From assembly GCA_964518875.1 (NCBI GenBank), contig CAZFHI010000012.1, positions 1 to 51,478 on the forward strand: a stretch of DNA of 51,478 bases, read 5' to 3'. Below the pieces are notes generated by a model, which was given only the letters and a program-made list of their open reading frames with translations, searched no databases and was not told where the DNA came from. This DNA is from DTU024 sp964518875 (lineage in GTDB: Bacteria; Bacillota; Clostridia; Christensenellales; Aristaeellaceae). Of this stretch, positions 40,908 through 49,451 are shown in pieces (position 1 is the first letter of the stretch; the number at the start of each line of letters is the position of its first letter). Position numbers and translations under genes: made by a program.

Positions 40908-42041
40908 TTAATTAAATATATCCTTAACCTTATCCAGGAAGCTCTTGCTGTCCTGGTATTCTTTTCCCGTCGTAGCGGCTTCGAACTTGCGCAGAAGATC
41001 TTTTTGCTCGTCGTTTAAGCGTTTTGGCGTTTCAACGTTTACCGTAAGCACAAGGTCGCCTGTTCCGCGGCTGCCGAAGCGCTGTATGCCCTCGTTTTTA
41101 ATGCGGAACTGCGTTCCCGTCTGCGTGCCCTCGGGTATGGTGTACTTTACGCTGCCCTTAAGCGTAGGCACGTCTATTGTCGCCCCAAGTGCCGCCGTAG
41201 TGAACGATACAGGCATGCTTAAAAGCAAATCCGCGCCGCTGCGCTTAAAGAGCTTATGCGGCAGAACGGTTATCGCTATCTGCAGATCGCCCGCAGGGCC
41301 TCCCCTTAAGCCTGATTCACCCTGGCCATGCATAACTATAATCTGTCCGTTATCTATGCCGGCTGGTATGTTTACGTTTGCCCTGCGCCTTTTCTGTTTG
41401 CGGCCCGTGCCGGAGCAGTCCTTGCAGCGGTTCTTTATGTATTTTCCGGTTCCGCCGCATGTTGTGCACGTGCGAACCGTTACCATAAAGCCGCCCTGCG
41501 AGCGCACCTGGCCCGTTCCTCCGCAGGTGGGGCAGGTTTCAGGCATGGTGCCCGGCTCCGCTCCCGTTCCTCCGCAGGTGTCGCAGTTTTCCTCGCGCAC
41601 AAAGTTAAAGGATTTTTTAGCGCCGAAGGCCGCTTCTTCAAAGCTTATCTTAAGGTTATAGCGCAGATCTCTGCCCTGCATGGGGCGCTGCGCGCGCTGA
41701 GCGGCTGAAGCGCCGGCGCCTCCGAACAGCTCGTCGAATATGCTGCCGAAGCCGCCGAAGCCTCCGAAGCCGCCGAAGTCGCTCGCGTCAAAGCCGCCGA
41801 AGCCGCCAAAGCCGTTCATGCCGTCCATGCCGAACTGGTCGTACTTGGCGCGCTTTTCAGGGTCTGAAAGCACGGCGTTCGCTTCGTTCAGCTCCTTAAA
41901 CTTTTCCTCCGCGTCCTTATCGTCACGGTTAAGGTCCGGATGATACTTTTTAGCGAGCCGCCTGTACGCCTTTTTTATTTCGTCCTGGCTCGCGTTCTTA
42001 TCCAGACCCATTACTTCATAATAATCTCTTTTTTTCGCCAT
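40908..42041 (-). CDS. dnaJ: Chaperone DnaJ
   Basis: A 377-residue full-length type I Hsp40. J domain at 5-70 with the HPD tripeptide (KYHPDLN), a Gly/Phe-rich linker, and four zinc-finger repeats: CDTCGGTG, CPTCGGTG, CTTCGGTG and CKDCSGTG. It delivers unfolded proteins to DnaK and stimulates its ATPase. It follows dnaK after 67 bases that contain a GC-rich hairpin. Confidence 0.97.
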   Translation of the reverse strand: MAKKRDYYEVMGLDKNASQDEIKKAYRRLAKKYHPDLNRDDKDAEEKFKELNEANAVLSDPEKRAKYDQFGMDGMNGFGGFGGFDASDFGGFGGFGGFGSIFDELFGGAGASAAQRAQRPMQGRDLRYNLKISFEEAAFGAKKSFNFVREENCDTCGGTGAEPGTMPETCPTCGGTGQVRSQGGFMVTVRTCTTCGGTGKYIKNRCKDCSGTGRKQKRRRANVNIPAGIDNGQIIVMHGQGESGLRGGPAGDLQIAITVLPHKLFKRSGADLLLSMPVSFTTAALGATIDVPTLKGSVKYTIPEGTQTGTQFRIKNEGIQRFGSRGTGDLVLTVNVETPKRLNDEQKDLLRKFEAATTGKEYQDSKSFLDKVKDIFN

Positions 42042-42063
42042 ATTATTTCCTTTTAGAAGTGGC

Positions 42064-42092
42064 GCGCGGGCCCGATTATTCTAAGCCCGCGC
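42064..42092 (-). other. GC-rich hairpin between dnaK and dnaJ
   Basis: GCGCGGGC at 42064-42071 pairs with GCCCGCGC at 42085-42092 around a 13-base loop. No T run follows in the direction of transcription, so it is more likely an RNA-stability or processing element or a weak attenuator than a terminator. Confidence 0.5.
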
Positions 42093-42108
42093 TGCACCGC
42101 TAATAAAA

Positions 42109-43941
42109 TTACTGCACATCTCCATCGGCGTTCACAGAGCCGTCGGGGTTCTGCGTGGGCGGCACGTCTGTTGGAGGCGTCTGTCCGCCGCCCGGCTGCC
42201 CTCCGCCCTGCTGGTTCTGGTAGATCTTGCCGAATACGCTGTAAACCTGCTCGGTTATTTTGTCAAGCTCCGCCTTTATCTTTTCTACGTCATTCGTCTC
42301 GCGAAGCTTCTTAAACTCGTCCAGCTTTGACTGCACGGTGTTCTTGTCCTCTTCGGAAAGCTTGTCGCCGTTGTCTTTAAGCTGTTTTTCTATTTCGTAT
42401 ATAAGGCTGTCTGCGCGGTTGAGCGTTTCAACTTCTTCTTTGTGTTTCTTGTCTTCATCCGCGTACTGCTCGGCCTCTTTCACACGCTGCTGTATTTCTT
42501 CCTCGCTCATGTTGGTTGAAGCGGTGATTGTAACGTTCTGCTCCTTGCCGGTGCCCAGGTCCTTTGCGGATACGTTTACTATACCGTTTTTATCTATTGT
42601 GAACTTAACCTCTATCTGCGGCACTCCTCTTGGAGCGGGAGCTATGCCGGTAAGCTGGAAGCGGCCTAAGGACTTATTGTCGTAAGCCATGGGGCGCTCG
42701 CCTTGCAGCACGTTTATTTCAACAGTCGTCTGCCCGTCCGCAGCTGTAGAGAAGATCTGGGATTTTTCAGTAGGTATGGTCGTGTTGCGCTCTATAAGCT
42801 TTGTAAATATATGTCCTTCCGTTTCAAGGCCTAAGGACAGCGGCGTTACGTCGAGCAGAAGCACGTCTTTTACGTCTCCGCCAAGAACGCCCGCCTGTAT
42901 CGCGGCGCCAAGCGCCACGCACTCGTCAGGGTTTATGCCCTTGAAGGGTTCCTTGCCCGTTATGTTTTTAACAGCTTCCTGTACTGAAGGTATTCTCGTT
43001 GAACCGCCTACAAGTATTACCTTGTCTATATCCTTTGCTGTAAGGCCCGCGTCCTTAAGAGCCGTGTTCATGGGGCCTACCGTTCTTTCTACCAGATCAT
43101 GCGTAAGCTCTTCAAACTTAGCCCTTGTAAGCGTTACGTCAAGGTGCTTGGGGCCGTTCGCGTCAGCAGTAATAAACGGCAGGTTTATGTTTGTCGTCAT
43201 GGCGGTTGAAAGCTCTATCTTGGCTTTTTCCGCGGCTTCCTTCAAGCGCTGCTCCGCCATGCGGTCCTTGCGCAAATCTATTCCGTTTTCCTTCTGGAAC
43301 TGGTCCGCGACGAAGTTTATGATTCTGTTGTCAAAGTCGTCGCCGCCAAGTCTTGTATCGCCGTTTGTAGCGAGCACTTCAAATACGCCGTCGCCTATTT
43401 CAAGCAGGGACACGTCGAACGTGCCGCCGCCCAGGTCGAACACCAGTATTTTATGCGCGTTGTCTTTATCAAGACCGTAAGCAAGCGAAGCCGCTGTAGG
43501 CTCGTTTATAATGCGCAGCACTTCAAGGCCCGCTATGCGGCCCGCGTCCTTAGTGGCCTGGCGCTGGCTGTCTGAAAAGTATGCAGGCACCGTTATAACG
43601 GCCTGGCTTATCTTTTCGCCTATATAGCTTTCCGCGTCGCTCTTAAGCTTTTGCAGTATCATAGCGCTTATTTCCTGCGGGTTGTACTGCTTTCCGTCTA
43701 TATTCACCTTGTAGTCCGAGCCCATTTCCCTCTTGATTGAAGAAATGGTCCTGTCAGGGTTGGTTATAGCCTGACGCTTTGCAATTTGCCCTACAAGCCT
43801 TTCGCCGTCTTTTGTAAACGCTACGACAGAAGGTGTCGTCCTTGAACCCTCCGCGTTTGGTATTATAACAGGCTCTCCGCCTTCCATTACCGCAACAACG
43901 CTGTTTGTTGTGCCTAAGTCAATTCCTATAATTTTGCTCAT
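42109..43941 (-). CDS. dnaK: Chaperone DnaK (Hsp70)
   Basis: A 610-residue Hsp70. The ATPase domain opens MSKIIGIDLGTTNSVVAV; DLGGGTFDVS, the VGGSTRIPSVQ motif and the DVTPLSLGLE linker region follow. The substrate-binding domain and lid come next, and the end is a Gly/Gln/Pro-rich tail in place of the EEVD-like end of some Hsp70s. The ATG at 43941 is used: the in-frame TTG at 43953 lies within the ribosome site TGGAGGAAA. The gene lacks the extra segment found in Gram-negative DnaK, as is usual for Bacillota. Confidence 0.97.
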   Translation of the reverse strand: MSKIIGIDLGTTNSVVAVMEGGEPVIIPNAEGSRTTPSVVAFTKDGERLVGQIAKRQAITNPDRTISSIKREMGSDYKVNIDGKQYNPQEISAMILQKLKSDAESYIGEKISQAVITVPAYFSDSQRQATKDAGRIAGLEVLRIINEPTAASLAYGLDKDNAHKILVFDLGGGTFDVSLLEIGDGVFEVLATNGDTRLGGDDFDNRIINFVADQFQKENGIDLRKDRMAEQRLKEAAEKAKIELSTAMTTNINLPFITADANGPKHLDVTLTRAKFEELTHDLVERTVGPMNTALKDAGLTAKDIDKVILVGGSTRIPSVQEAVKNITGKEPFKGINPDECVALGAAIQAGVLGGDVKDVLLLDVTPLSLGLETEGHIFTKLIERNTTIPTEKSQIFSTAADGQTTVEINVLQGERPMAYDNKSLGRFQLTGIAPAPRGVPQIEVKFTIDKNGIVNVSAKDLGTGKEQNVTITASTNMSEEEIQQRVKEAEQYADEDKKHKEEVETLNRADSLIYEIEKQLKDNGDKLSEEDKNTVQSKLDEFKKLRETNDVEKIKAELDKITEQVYSVFGKIYQNQQGGGQPGGGQTPPTDVPPTQNPDGSVNADGDVQ

Positions 43942-43968
43942 AATTTCCTCCAATTTATATATAAATTA

Positions 43969-44550
43969 CTAATTATCCTGTTCTTTGACTACTTTTACCA
44001 TGGCGTGGCGTATTACGTAGTCGTCTAATTTGTAGCCCTTCTGAATTACGGCGCACACGGTGCCGGGCTCTCCCTCGTCCTCGTTGCCCTGCGCCACCGC
44101 TTCTTCAAGGTAAGGGTCGAACTTTTCGCCAAGCCTGTTTATTTCCTTAACGCCGCGTTTTATAAGCGCGTCGTTGAGCTTGCGGTAGACAAGCTTTACG
44201 CCTGTATGCATCGGGCTGTCCTCGTCGTCGCTGTTGGCGAGTATGGCCCGTTCCAAATCGTCGCATACGGGGAGTATGGTACGAATGAACGCGATGGCTC
44301 CGTCGTCAAAGGCTTCGGCGCGCACCTTCTGGTTGCGCCTTCGGTAGTTTTCAAACTCCGCCTGAACCTTTTGCGCGAGCAGGAGATATTCATCCCTTTC
44401 CTGAATGGCTTTTTGCAGGGCTTCCTCGCACGCTTTGTCGTCATTCCGCTTAGATTCATCGTTATCAGTCTGCGCTGAATCCTCTTGCGTCTGATCCGCC
44501 TGCGCTTCCTGAACCTGCTCTAAGTCCTTTGGCTTTTTTTCTTCCTTCAT
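43969..44550 (-). CDS. grpE: Nucleotide exchange factor GrpE
   Basis: A 193-residue GrpE. Residues 1-45 are acidic and disordered (rich in Glu, Asp, Gln), 46-100 form the long dimerising helix, and the C-terminal beta domain ends VIRHAMVKVVKEQ. The helix contains VQAEFENYRRRNQK, the family signature region. GrpE releases ADP from DnaK. It lies 18 bases after hrcA. Confidence 0.95.
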   Translation of the reverse strand: MKEEKKPKDLEQVQEAQADQTQEDSAQTDNDESKRNDDKACEEALQKAIQERDEYLLLAQKVQAEFENYRRRNQKVRAEAFDDGAIAFIRTILPVCDDLERAILANSDDEDSPMHTGVKLVYRKLNDALIKRGVKEINRLGEKFDPYLEEAVAQGNEDEGEPGTVCAVIQKGYKLDDYVIRHAMVKVVKEQDN

Positions 44551-44568
44551 GCTTTTTTATAAACACTC

Positions 44569-45588
44569 CTAACTATATTTCAGCATCCCGCTGAGTATGT
44601 TCGCCGTGGTAGACAGCGTAGTAAGCACTTCCTGGTACGGCATGCGCGTGGGGCCTATAACTGCAACGCTTCCGCGGCTTTTCTGACCCATATCGTACGA
44701 AGCGGTTACGACGCTGCAGTCCTTAAGCTCCACTATGCCGCTTTCGTGCCCTATGTAGGCGCTTATGCCCTGCTGGTCCCCTCTTGAAAGAAGGTTAAGC
44801 AGGCGCTCCTTTTCTTCTATTACGGAAAGGAAGCTTCTGGCCTTTTCAACGTCGCTGAATTCCGGGTGATACAATATGTTCTGCGCGCCGTACACCATAA
44901 GCTGGTTAGTGGACGCCTGTTTTTCCATGTGCTGGGCAAGCTCCGCAACGCCCTGCAGAACCTTAGGGTCAAGGTCCGCGTGCGCCGCTATGTTTTCAAG
45001 CAGGTTCTGCACTTCCCGCAGCGTTTTGCCGCCAAGATGTTCGCTCATGGCGCGGGACAGGGAGTACAGAGCGTCAGGATTTAAGTCCTCAGACACGCGC
45101 ACGACAGCATCGCGCACAGTGCCAGCGTCCGTTATTATTACAAGCAGCGCTCTGGCGCTTGAAACAGGCATAAGCTGAAGGGTTTTAACCCTTAAGTCCT
45201 TTTGCCTTGGCATCATAACCGCCACGGTATAGCGGGACATTTCGCTTAACGCCTGCGCTATGGTGCAAACGACGTCTTCAAGCTGCTGCACCCTTGCGAT
45301 AAGCGCCCTTCGCGTATCGGTATCCTTAACGGGGTTTATTAAGCCGTCGTTTATCAGATGATCCACATACAGCCTGTAAGCATGGACGTTAGGCACCCTG
45401 CCTGCTGAAACATGGGGCTGCTCCAGGTAGCCCATCTCCTCAAGGTCGCTCATTTCATGGCGGATAGTAGCGCTCGAATAGTCCGGCATGTAATTGCGCG
45501 ATATGGTGCGCGAGCCGACAGGCTCCGCCGTCTGCACGTAGCTTTTTATAACGGCTTCAAGCACTTGTTTTTTCCGTCCTGTAATCAT
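44569..45588 (-). CDS. hrcA: Heat-inducible transcriptional repressor HrcA
   Basis: A 339-residue HrcA. The N-terminal winged helix (RKKQVLEAVIKSYVQTAEPVG, split, about 4-24, then SSATIRHEMSDLEEMGYL) binds CIRCE; the GAF-like domain follows. The ATG at 45588 has AAGGAGGGT upstream and is preferred over longer in-frame versions that would run through the CIRCE site at 45615-45641. HrcA represses its own operon and is inactivated on heat shock, usually through GroEL. Confidence 0.96.
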   Translation of the reverse strand: MITGRKKQVLEAVIKSYVQTAEPVGSRTISRNYMPDYSSATIRHEMSDLEEMGYLEQPHVSAGRVPNVHAYRLYVDHLINDGLINPVKDTDTRRALIARVQQLEDVVCTIAQALSEMSRYTVAVMMPRQKDLRVKTLQLMPVSSARALLVIITDAGTVRDAVVRVSEDLNPDALYSLSRAMSEHLGGKTLREVQNLLENIAAHADLDPKVLQGVAELAQHMEKQASTNQLMVYGAQNILYHPEFSDVEKARSFLSVIEEKERLLNLLSRGDQQGISAYIGHESGIVELKDCSVVTASYDMGQKSRGSVAVIGPTRMPYQEVLTTLSTTANILSGMLKYS

Positions 45589-45614
45589 GCGACCCTCCTT
45601 AAAAATTCCGGTTG

Positions 45615-45641
45615 TTAGCACTCTTGCTTTGCGAGTGCTAA
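45615..45641 (-). promoter_or_regulatory. CIRCE operator of the hrcA operon
   Basis: TTAGCACTC-N9-GAGTGCTAA, an exact match to the CIRCE consensus, placed between promoter and the hrcA start. It is the binding site of HrcA. Confidence 0.98.
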
Positions 45642-45652
45642 CCCGTGTATAT

Positions 45653-45681
45653 AATGTACCACGCCCTCGTTTTTTTGTCAA
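45653..45681 (-). promoter_or_regulatory. Promoter of hrcA-grpE-dnaK-dnaJ
   Basis: On the minus strand TTGACA (45681-45676) and TACATT (45658-45653), 17 bases apart, directly upstream of CIRCE. Confidence 0.8.
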
Positions 45682-46021
45682 GCGTTAATTTGATATTCTT
45701 TTTTTAAGATGAGTTTTTAATCGGAACAAAATTTTAACGCTGTTTTAAAACTTAAGACAGCGCCTAAAAAAATCCGGTCAGTTTACAATAAAGCTTGCAG
45801 ATAGAGCTTAGGCAAAGCATTGCTTAAAGAGTTTAACTTGTGGCAAAGCCTCTTTGCAGCAGCGATATTTAAATGCCGCAGGCATTGCAGCGTATTCCAT
45901 ATATGTTATTTGTAATTAAACCTATAAACAGATTCGGCAGAGCATAATATAACGCTTTGCCGAAAAACAAATAATTTATATCAGTTTCTTAAATATTTTA
46001 AGCTTTTTTGTCTGTAAGCCA
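45682..46021. other. Non-coding stretch between hrcA promoter and the ABC exporter operon
   Basis: About 340 AT-rich bases with no gene. At 45933-45964 an imperfect stem TTCGGCAGAGC/GCTTTGCCGAA may terminate the minus-strand ABC operon, but the T tail is weak. The short repeats around 45797-45895 (variants of GGCAAAGC and GCAGGCATTGCAGC) form no clear structure. Confidence 0.5.
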
Positions 46022-46699
46022 TCAGGCAACAGCATTTTCACATACCACGCCGTCTTTAAGAGCAATAGTTCTGTCACAAAGTTTTGCTATTTCCTGATTG
46101 TGCGTTACCAGCACCACCGTGCGCTTTTTATTTCTAAGCGACTGCATAAGATATAAAATATGCTTTGAAGCAACGCTGTCAAGCGAACCTGTCGGCTCAT
46201 CCGCTAAAATTATTTCCGGTTCCATGGTTAACGCGCGCGCTATCGCTATCCTTTGTTTTTGACCTCCTGAAAGAGAATTGACTTTTCTGTCTATGTATTC
46301 TTCCATCTGAACCTCAGCTAAACATGATTCTATCTTATCGTTTATGTTTTTTGCTTCGCCTGAAATAAGAAGTGGAATTTCCACATTTTCTCGCACCGTT
46401 AAGTTTTCTATAAGCGCAAAATCCTGAAAAATATACCCGACGCTGCCGTTGCGGTATTTTGCTCTTTCACGGTCGCTTAAAGCTGCAATATCCGTGCCGT
46501 TTACTAAAATTTTCCCTGTGCTGGGGCTGTCTATTCCGCCTATCAAATTGAGCAGCGTGGTTTTCCCGCATCCTGACGGACCAATTATCGCAACTAATTC
46601 GCCAAGCTCTATGCTAAAACTTACCCCGCGCAAAGCATTGACTACAACTTTTGAAGATATTTGATAATCTTTATAAACATCCATAACTTCCAAAAACAT
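46022..46699 (-). CDS. MacB/LolD-type ABC transporter ATP-binding protein
   Basis: A 225-residue ABC ATPase of the MacB/LolD/FtsE kind. Walker A GPSGCGKTT at about 41-49, signature LSGGQKQRIAIARAL, Walker B EIILADEPTGSLDS, and the H-loop in VLVTHNQE. This class works with FtsX-like permeases as a mechanotransmitter or exporter, rather than a channel. Its ATG overlaps the stop of the preceding permease gene by one base (TAATG). Substrate unknown; peptides, including bacteriocins, are usual. Confidence 0.92.
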   Translation of the reverse strand: MFLEVMDVYKDYQISSKVVVNALRGVSFSIELGELVAIIGPSGCGKTTLLNLIGGIDSPSTGKILVNGTDIAALSDRERAKYRNGSVGYIFQDFALIENLTVRENVEIPLLISGEAKNINDKIESCLAEVQMEEYIDRKVNSLSGGQKQRIAIARALTMEPEIILADEPTGSLDSVASKHILYLMQSLRNKKRTVVLVTHNQEIAKLCDRTIALKDGVVCENAVA

Positions 46700-47919
46700 T
46701 ATTCTTCGCCCTTTCTCATGATTTTTGCAATTTCAAAACCTGCAAGTTTGTGCTTAACCAGCAACTCTGCAAATAATCCTACAAGCATATAACCTAAAGC
46801 GGTAATAAGGACAACGCTTCCATTTATGTCTTTTATGTACAGCGCCCCAGTTTCCGTAAGAATTATTAGCAGTAATATTTCCGCCATAAGCGCCAGAATA
46901 AACAGAAAGCCTAAAAATTTTAAATACGTACCCTTAACTTGAGCCTTAGACATTCCATTTGTAGCATAAATTCCAAGCGTGCGCCGGTTGCGTATCAACC
47001 CGAGGAAAACATATCCTATAAGGCTTACCAAAGTAAAAACTGTTGAAGCTATAAAGCGCGCCAATGGAATCTGGTTTATTTTAAGGTTTCTCATATAAGA
47101 ATTTTCTATCAATTCTTCGTACGAAAAAATTTGGCCTCCTATGGCATTGGCTTTTTGTCTGAGCGAGGGCGTAATGTCAATAGGGGTTTTAGGGCTTATA
47201 ATAAGGCACGAAGAAGCATACAGAGAAATATTTTCCGGCAGACAATTTATGTCTGTTATAAGCATAGCGTCAGGGTCTTCAGCAGTGAAACTCTCGTAAA
47301 CATTGCGTGAAAGAAGCTCTCTTACCGTCGGCATGGTCGAGCCATATCTTGGAAGCACAAGCAAAGAATCAGCCGCAATACTATCAAAAATTTGCATATT
47401 TAAGCTGTGATGGCCGCCTGCATAAAAATCCACAGTGATATTTTTGTTTTTGGCATCTTTCCTGCCTTTATACCACGCAGGTATGTAGCCTTCTTCAACA
47501 TTTTCAATAGAGCTTAAACCCATATCTTTTAATAAATTAGATGAAAAAGCCGCCACCTGAATTTCGGTACCGTCCTGCATTTCTCCTTCACTAATAAACA
47601 TGGTGCCAATTTCGCAATCGGGGAACAAAGCATTTATCTGCTGTTCGAATTTAATTCTTCTGTTTTTTATTTCATATAAGTCCTCATAATCATCAGTCAG
47701 CCAATGTTCAAGCCTGTCGCAAGGCTGGAAATATATCATAGACGGGTCGAAGGTATCTTCCGCTTTTTTTATAAATTGCTTTGAACTGATAAAAGGGGAC
47801 ACGATATTTAAGCAAAATGTCATAAAAATACATAGTTGAATAATCAAAGCCGTCTCCAAAAGCATTCGTGGAGAGCATAGGGGCAATATGAGCTTTAATG
47901 TTCTTTTCGCTTTTTTCAT
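46699..47919 (-). CDS. FtsX-like ABC transporter permease, second subunit
   Basis: A 406-residue membrane protein with the FtsX/MacB layout: one N-terminal helix (about 15-37), a large extracytoplasmic domain (about 40-275) and three C-terminal helices (near 285-310, 330-352 and 362-390). RTLGIYATNGMSKAQVKGTYLK, split, contains the coupling loop that contacts the ATPase. It is not close in sequence to the other permease of the operon, and the two would form a heterodimer. It starts at an ATGA overlap with that gene. Base composition is visibly AT-richer than most of the window. Confidence 0.82.
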   Translation of the reverse strand: MKKAKRTLKLILPLCSPRMLLETALIIQLCIFMTFCLNIVSPFISSKQFIKKAEDTFDPSMIYFQPCDRLEHWLTDDYEDLYEIKNRRIKFEQQINALFPDCEIGTMFISEGEMQDGTEIQVAAFSSNLLKDMGLSSIENVEEGYIPAWYKGRKDAKNKNITVDFYAGGHHSLNMQIFDSIAADSLLVLPRYGSTMPTVRELLSRNVYESFTAEDPDAMLITDINCLPENISLYASSCLIISPKTPIDITPSLRQKANAIGGQIFSYEELIENSYMRNLKINQIPLARFIASTVFTLVSLIGYVFLGLIRNRRTLGIYATNGMSKAQVKGTYLKFLGFLFILALMAEILLLIILTETGALYIKDINGSVVLITALGYMLVGLFAELLVKHKLAGFEIAKIMRKGEE

Positions 47920-49133
47920 TCCTTATCCCTCTTGACAGAACCGCCGTTAAAACGCTGTCCGCTAATAACACAAATAATTACAATAAAAATTAAAAACAAA
48001 ATTAAATATAAATGGTAGTGCAGTGGTGTTTTTAAAGAAAGAAGCAAACTTTTAAAATAGCTTTCAAGCACACATGACAAAGCCAAAGAAATTCCATATG
48101 CTATAAGCAGCACAATAAGCAGCGCCATTATATTCAGCCTTCTTATGGTTCCTTTTGCACAGCCGAGTTTATACATAATCCATTGAGTGTTATAACTTAC
48201 ATCCAGCCAGTAATAAAGCATCGCCATTATAAATACAACACTTACAATTGATAGCAAAACGCCGTACCGCAGGTCGTTTTGCGTATAAAATGACAAAGCT
48301 TGTTCAGCTGTAAGGGAAGGATGCACTTCAGCCTTTGGAAACAGCATTTTTAATTCCTCAAATATAGAATTTCTATTTGATGCGCTTAATTCATTAAAGG
48401 AAAGAACTGCCAATTGCGGAACCAAGTCCATACTTTGAAACAGAGAGTAAGGAATGACTACCACACTGGATAAAAATTTATATTGTCTTTCCAATTCCTG
48501 CTGCTTATCATAAGATAAATCATGATAGCTTGACATATATTGCGGGGGTTCCTGCAGCGCCTTAGGGGCGATTTGTCTATACAAGTCTTGCATTCCAATA
48601 AAAAAGTTATTTGCAAATATAGGAGACAATCCAACGACTGTCAGCTCTTGATTTAAATAAGACGCCTTATGCTGCGAAAGATCAAAAACGCCTTCCGGAA
48701 ACAAATTACGGCTTAATATTGCAGAAGGGGAAGATGCAGCCTCTTCCTCTGAATTAAAGTAACGCCCTTCTTCAAGTACGAACCAGCGGTTTCTATTTGT
48801 TGATCCATTAAAAAGGCCAACAACCGCAGGAGAGTTTTCGACAAATTTAAAATAATAACCGCCGCTTAGAGCGATCCCTCCAACGCTGTATTCATTTTGA
48901 AATATATTTGATAAAGTTTTTCTATCTCTACTTGTATAGTTATCCTTTTCAAACTTAATAAAGAAGGATGTATTTTCTGTGCTCTTTGCGTTCCATTCTA
49001 TCATATTGATAGAAGGAGCTATATTTACTCTGAATGCAAATATAGATGCTGACAAGCATATTATTACCGTAACAAAAGTTCTCCAGTATGTAACAAGCAA
49101 TATCCGGCATAAGCGCGTATATTTTCTAATCAA
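47916..49133 (-). CDS. FtsX-like ABC transporter permease, first subunit
   Basis: A 405-residue permease with the same layout: N-terminal helix at about 13-35, extracytoplasmic domain to about 285, then helices near 292-315, 332-355 and 375-396. LDVSYNTQWIMYKLGCAKG marks the coupling loop. The start is TTG with GGAGG six bases upstream. It heads the three-gene operon. The long outer domain suggests contact with a substrate or receptor outside the membrane, as in bacteriocin-associated or antimicrobial-peptide exporters, but nothing nearby encodes a peptide or two-component system. Confidence 0.8.
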   Translation of the reverse strand: MIRKYTRLCRILLVTYWRTFVTVIICLSASIFAFRVNIAPSINMIEWNAKSTENTSFFIKFEKDNYTSRDRKTLSNIFQNEYSVGGIALSGGYYFKFVENSPAVVGLFNGSTNRNRWFVLEEGRYFNSEEEAASSPSAILSRNLFPEGVFDLSQHKASYLNQELTVVGLSPIFANNFFIGMQDLYRQIAPKALQEPPQYMSSYHDLSYDKQQELERQYKFLSSVVVIPYSLFQSMDLVPQLAVLSFNELSASNRNSIFEELKMLFPKAEVHPSLTAEQALSFYTQNDLRYGVLLSIVSVVFIMAMLYYWLDVSYNTQWIMYKLGCAKGTIRRLNIMALLIVLLIAYGISLALSCVLESYFKSLLLSLKTPLHYHLYLILFLIFIVIICVISGQRFNGGSVKRDKE

Positions 49134-49216
49134 GTTCTCCTCCCTGCAGCCGGTGTTTAAAAAATTGTTTTTGTCCGCCGCTTTTTTATTAATTTTAATC
49201 GTTAGTGCCGCATATA

Positions 49217-49245
49217 ATCATAACATGCTATAAGGCATTTATCAA
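49217..49245 (-). promoter_or_regulatory. Promoter of the FtsX/MacB-type ABC operon
   Basis: On the minus strand TTGATA (49245-49240) and TATGAT (49222-49217), 17 bases apart. The leader to the TTG start is about 77 nt. Confidence 0.6.
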
Positions 49246-49340
49246 AAATTATTATGATTAAAATTATAAAAAACTTATTTCTTATGGCGCAAGCGCTAAA
49301 TTCTCTATAATTTCATTAAATGTTAGGCTGCGCACATATT

Positions 49341-49367
49341 AAAGCGCCCGTAAAATACAGGCGCTTT
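49341..49367 (-). terminator. Terminator of the peptidoglycan-binding protein gene
   Basis: AAAGCGCC at 49341-49348 pairs perfectly with GGCGCTTT at 49360-49367. On the minus strand the stem is followed by AATATG, a weak tail. It lies 85 bases past the stop. Confidence 0.6.
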
Positions 49368-49451
49368 AAGTGTTTTTATGGAAGCTTACAAAATCTGTTT
49401 GTATTTTTAATAATCATTGTTGCGGACTATAACGCTAATTCTTAATGTGCG

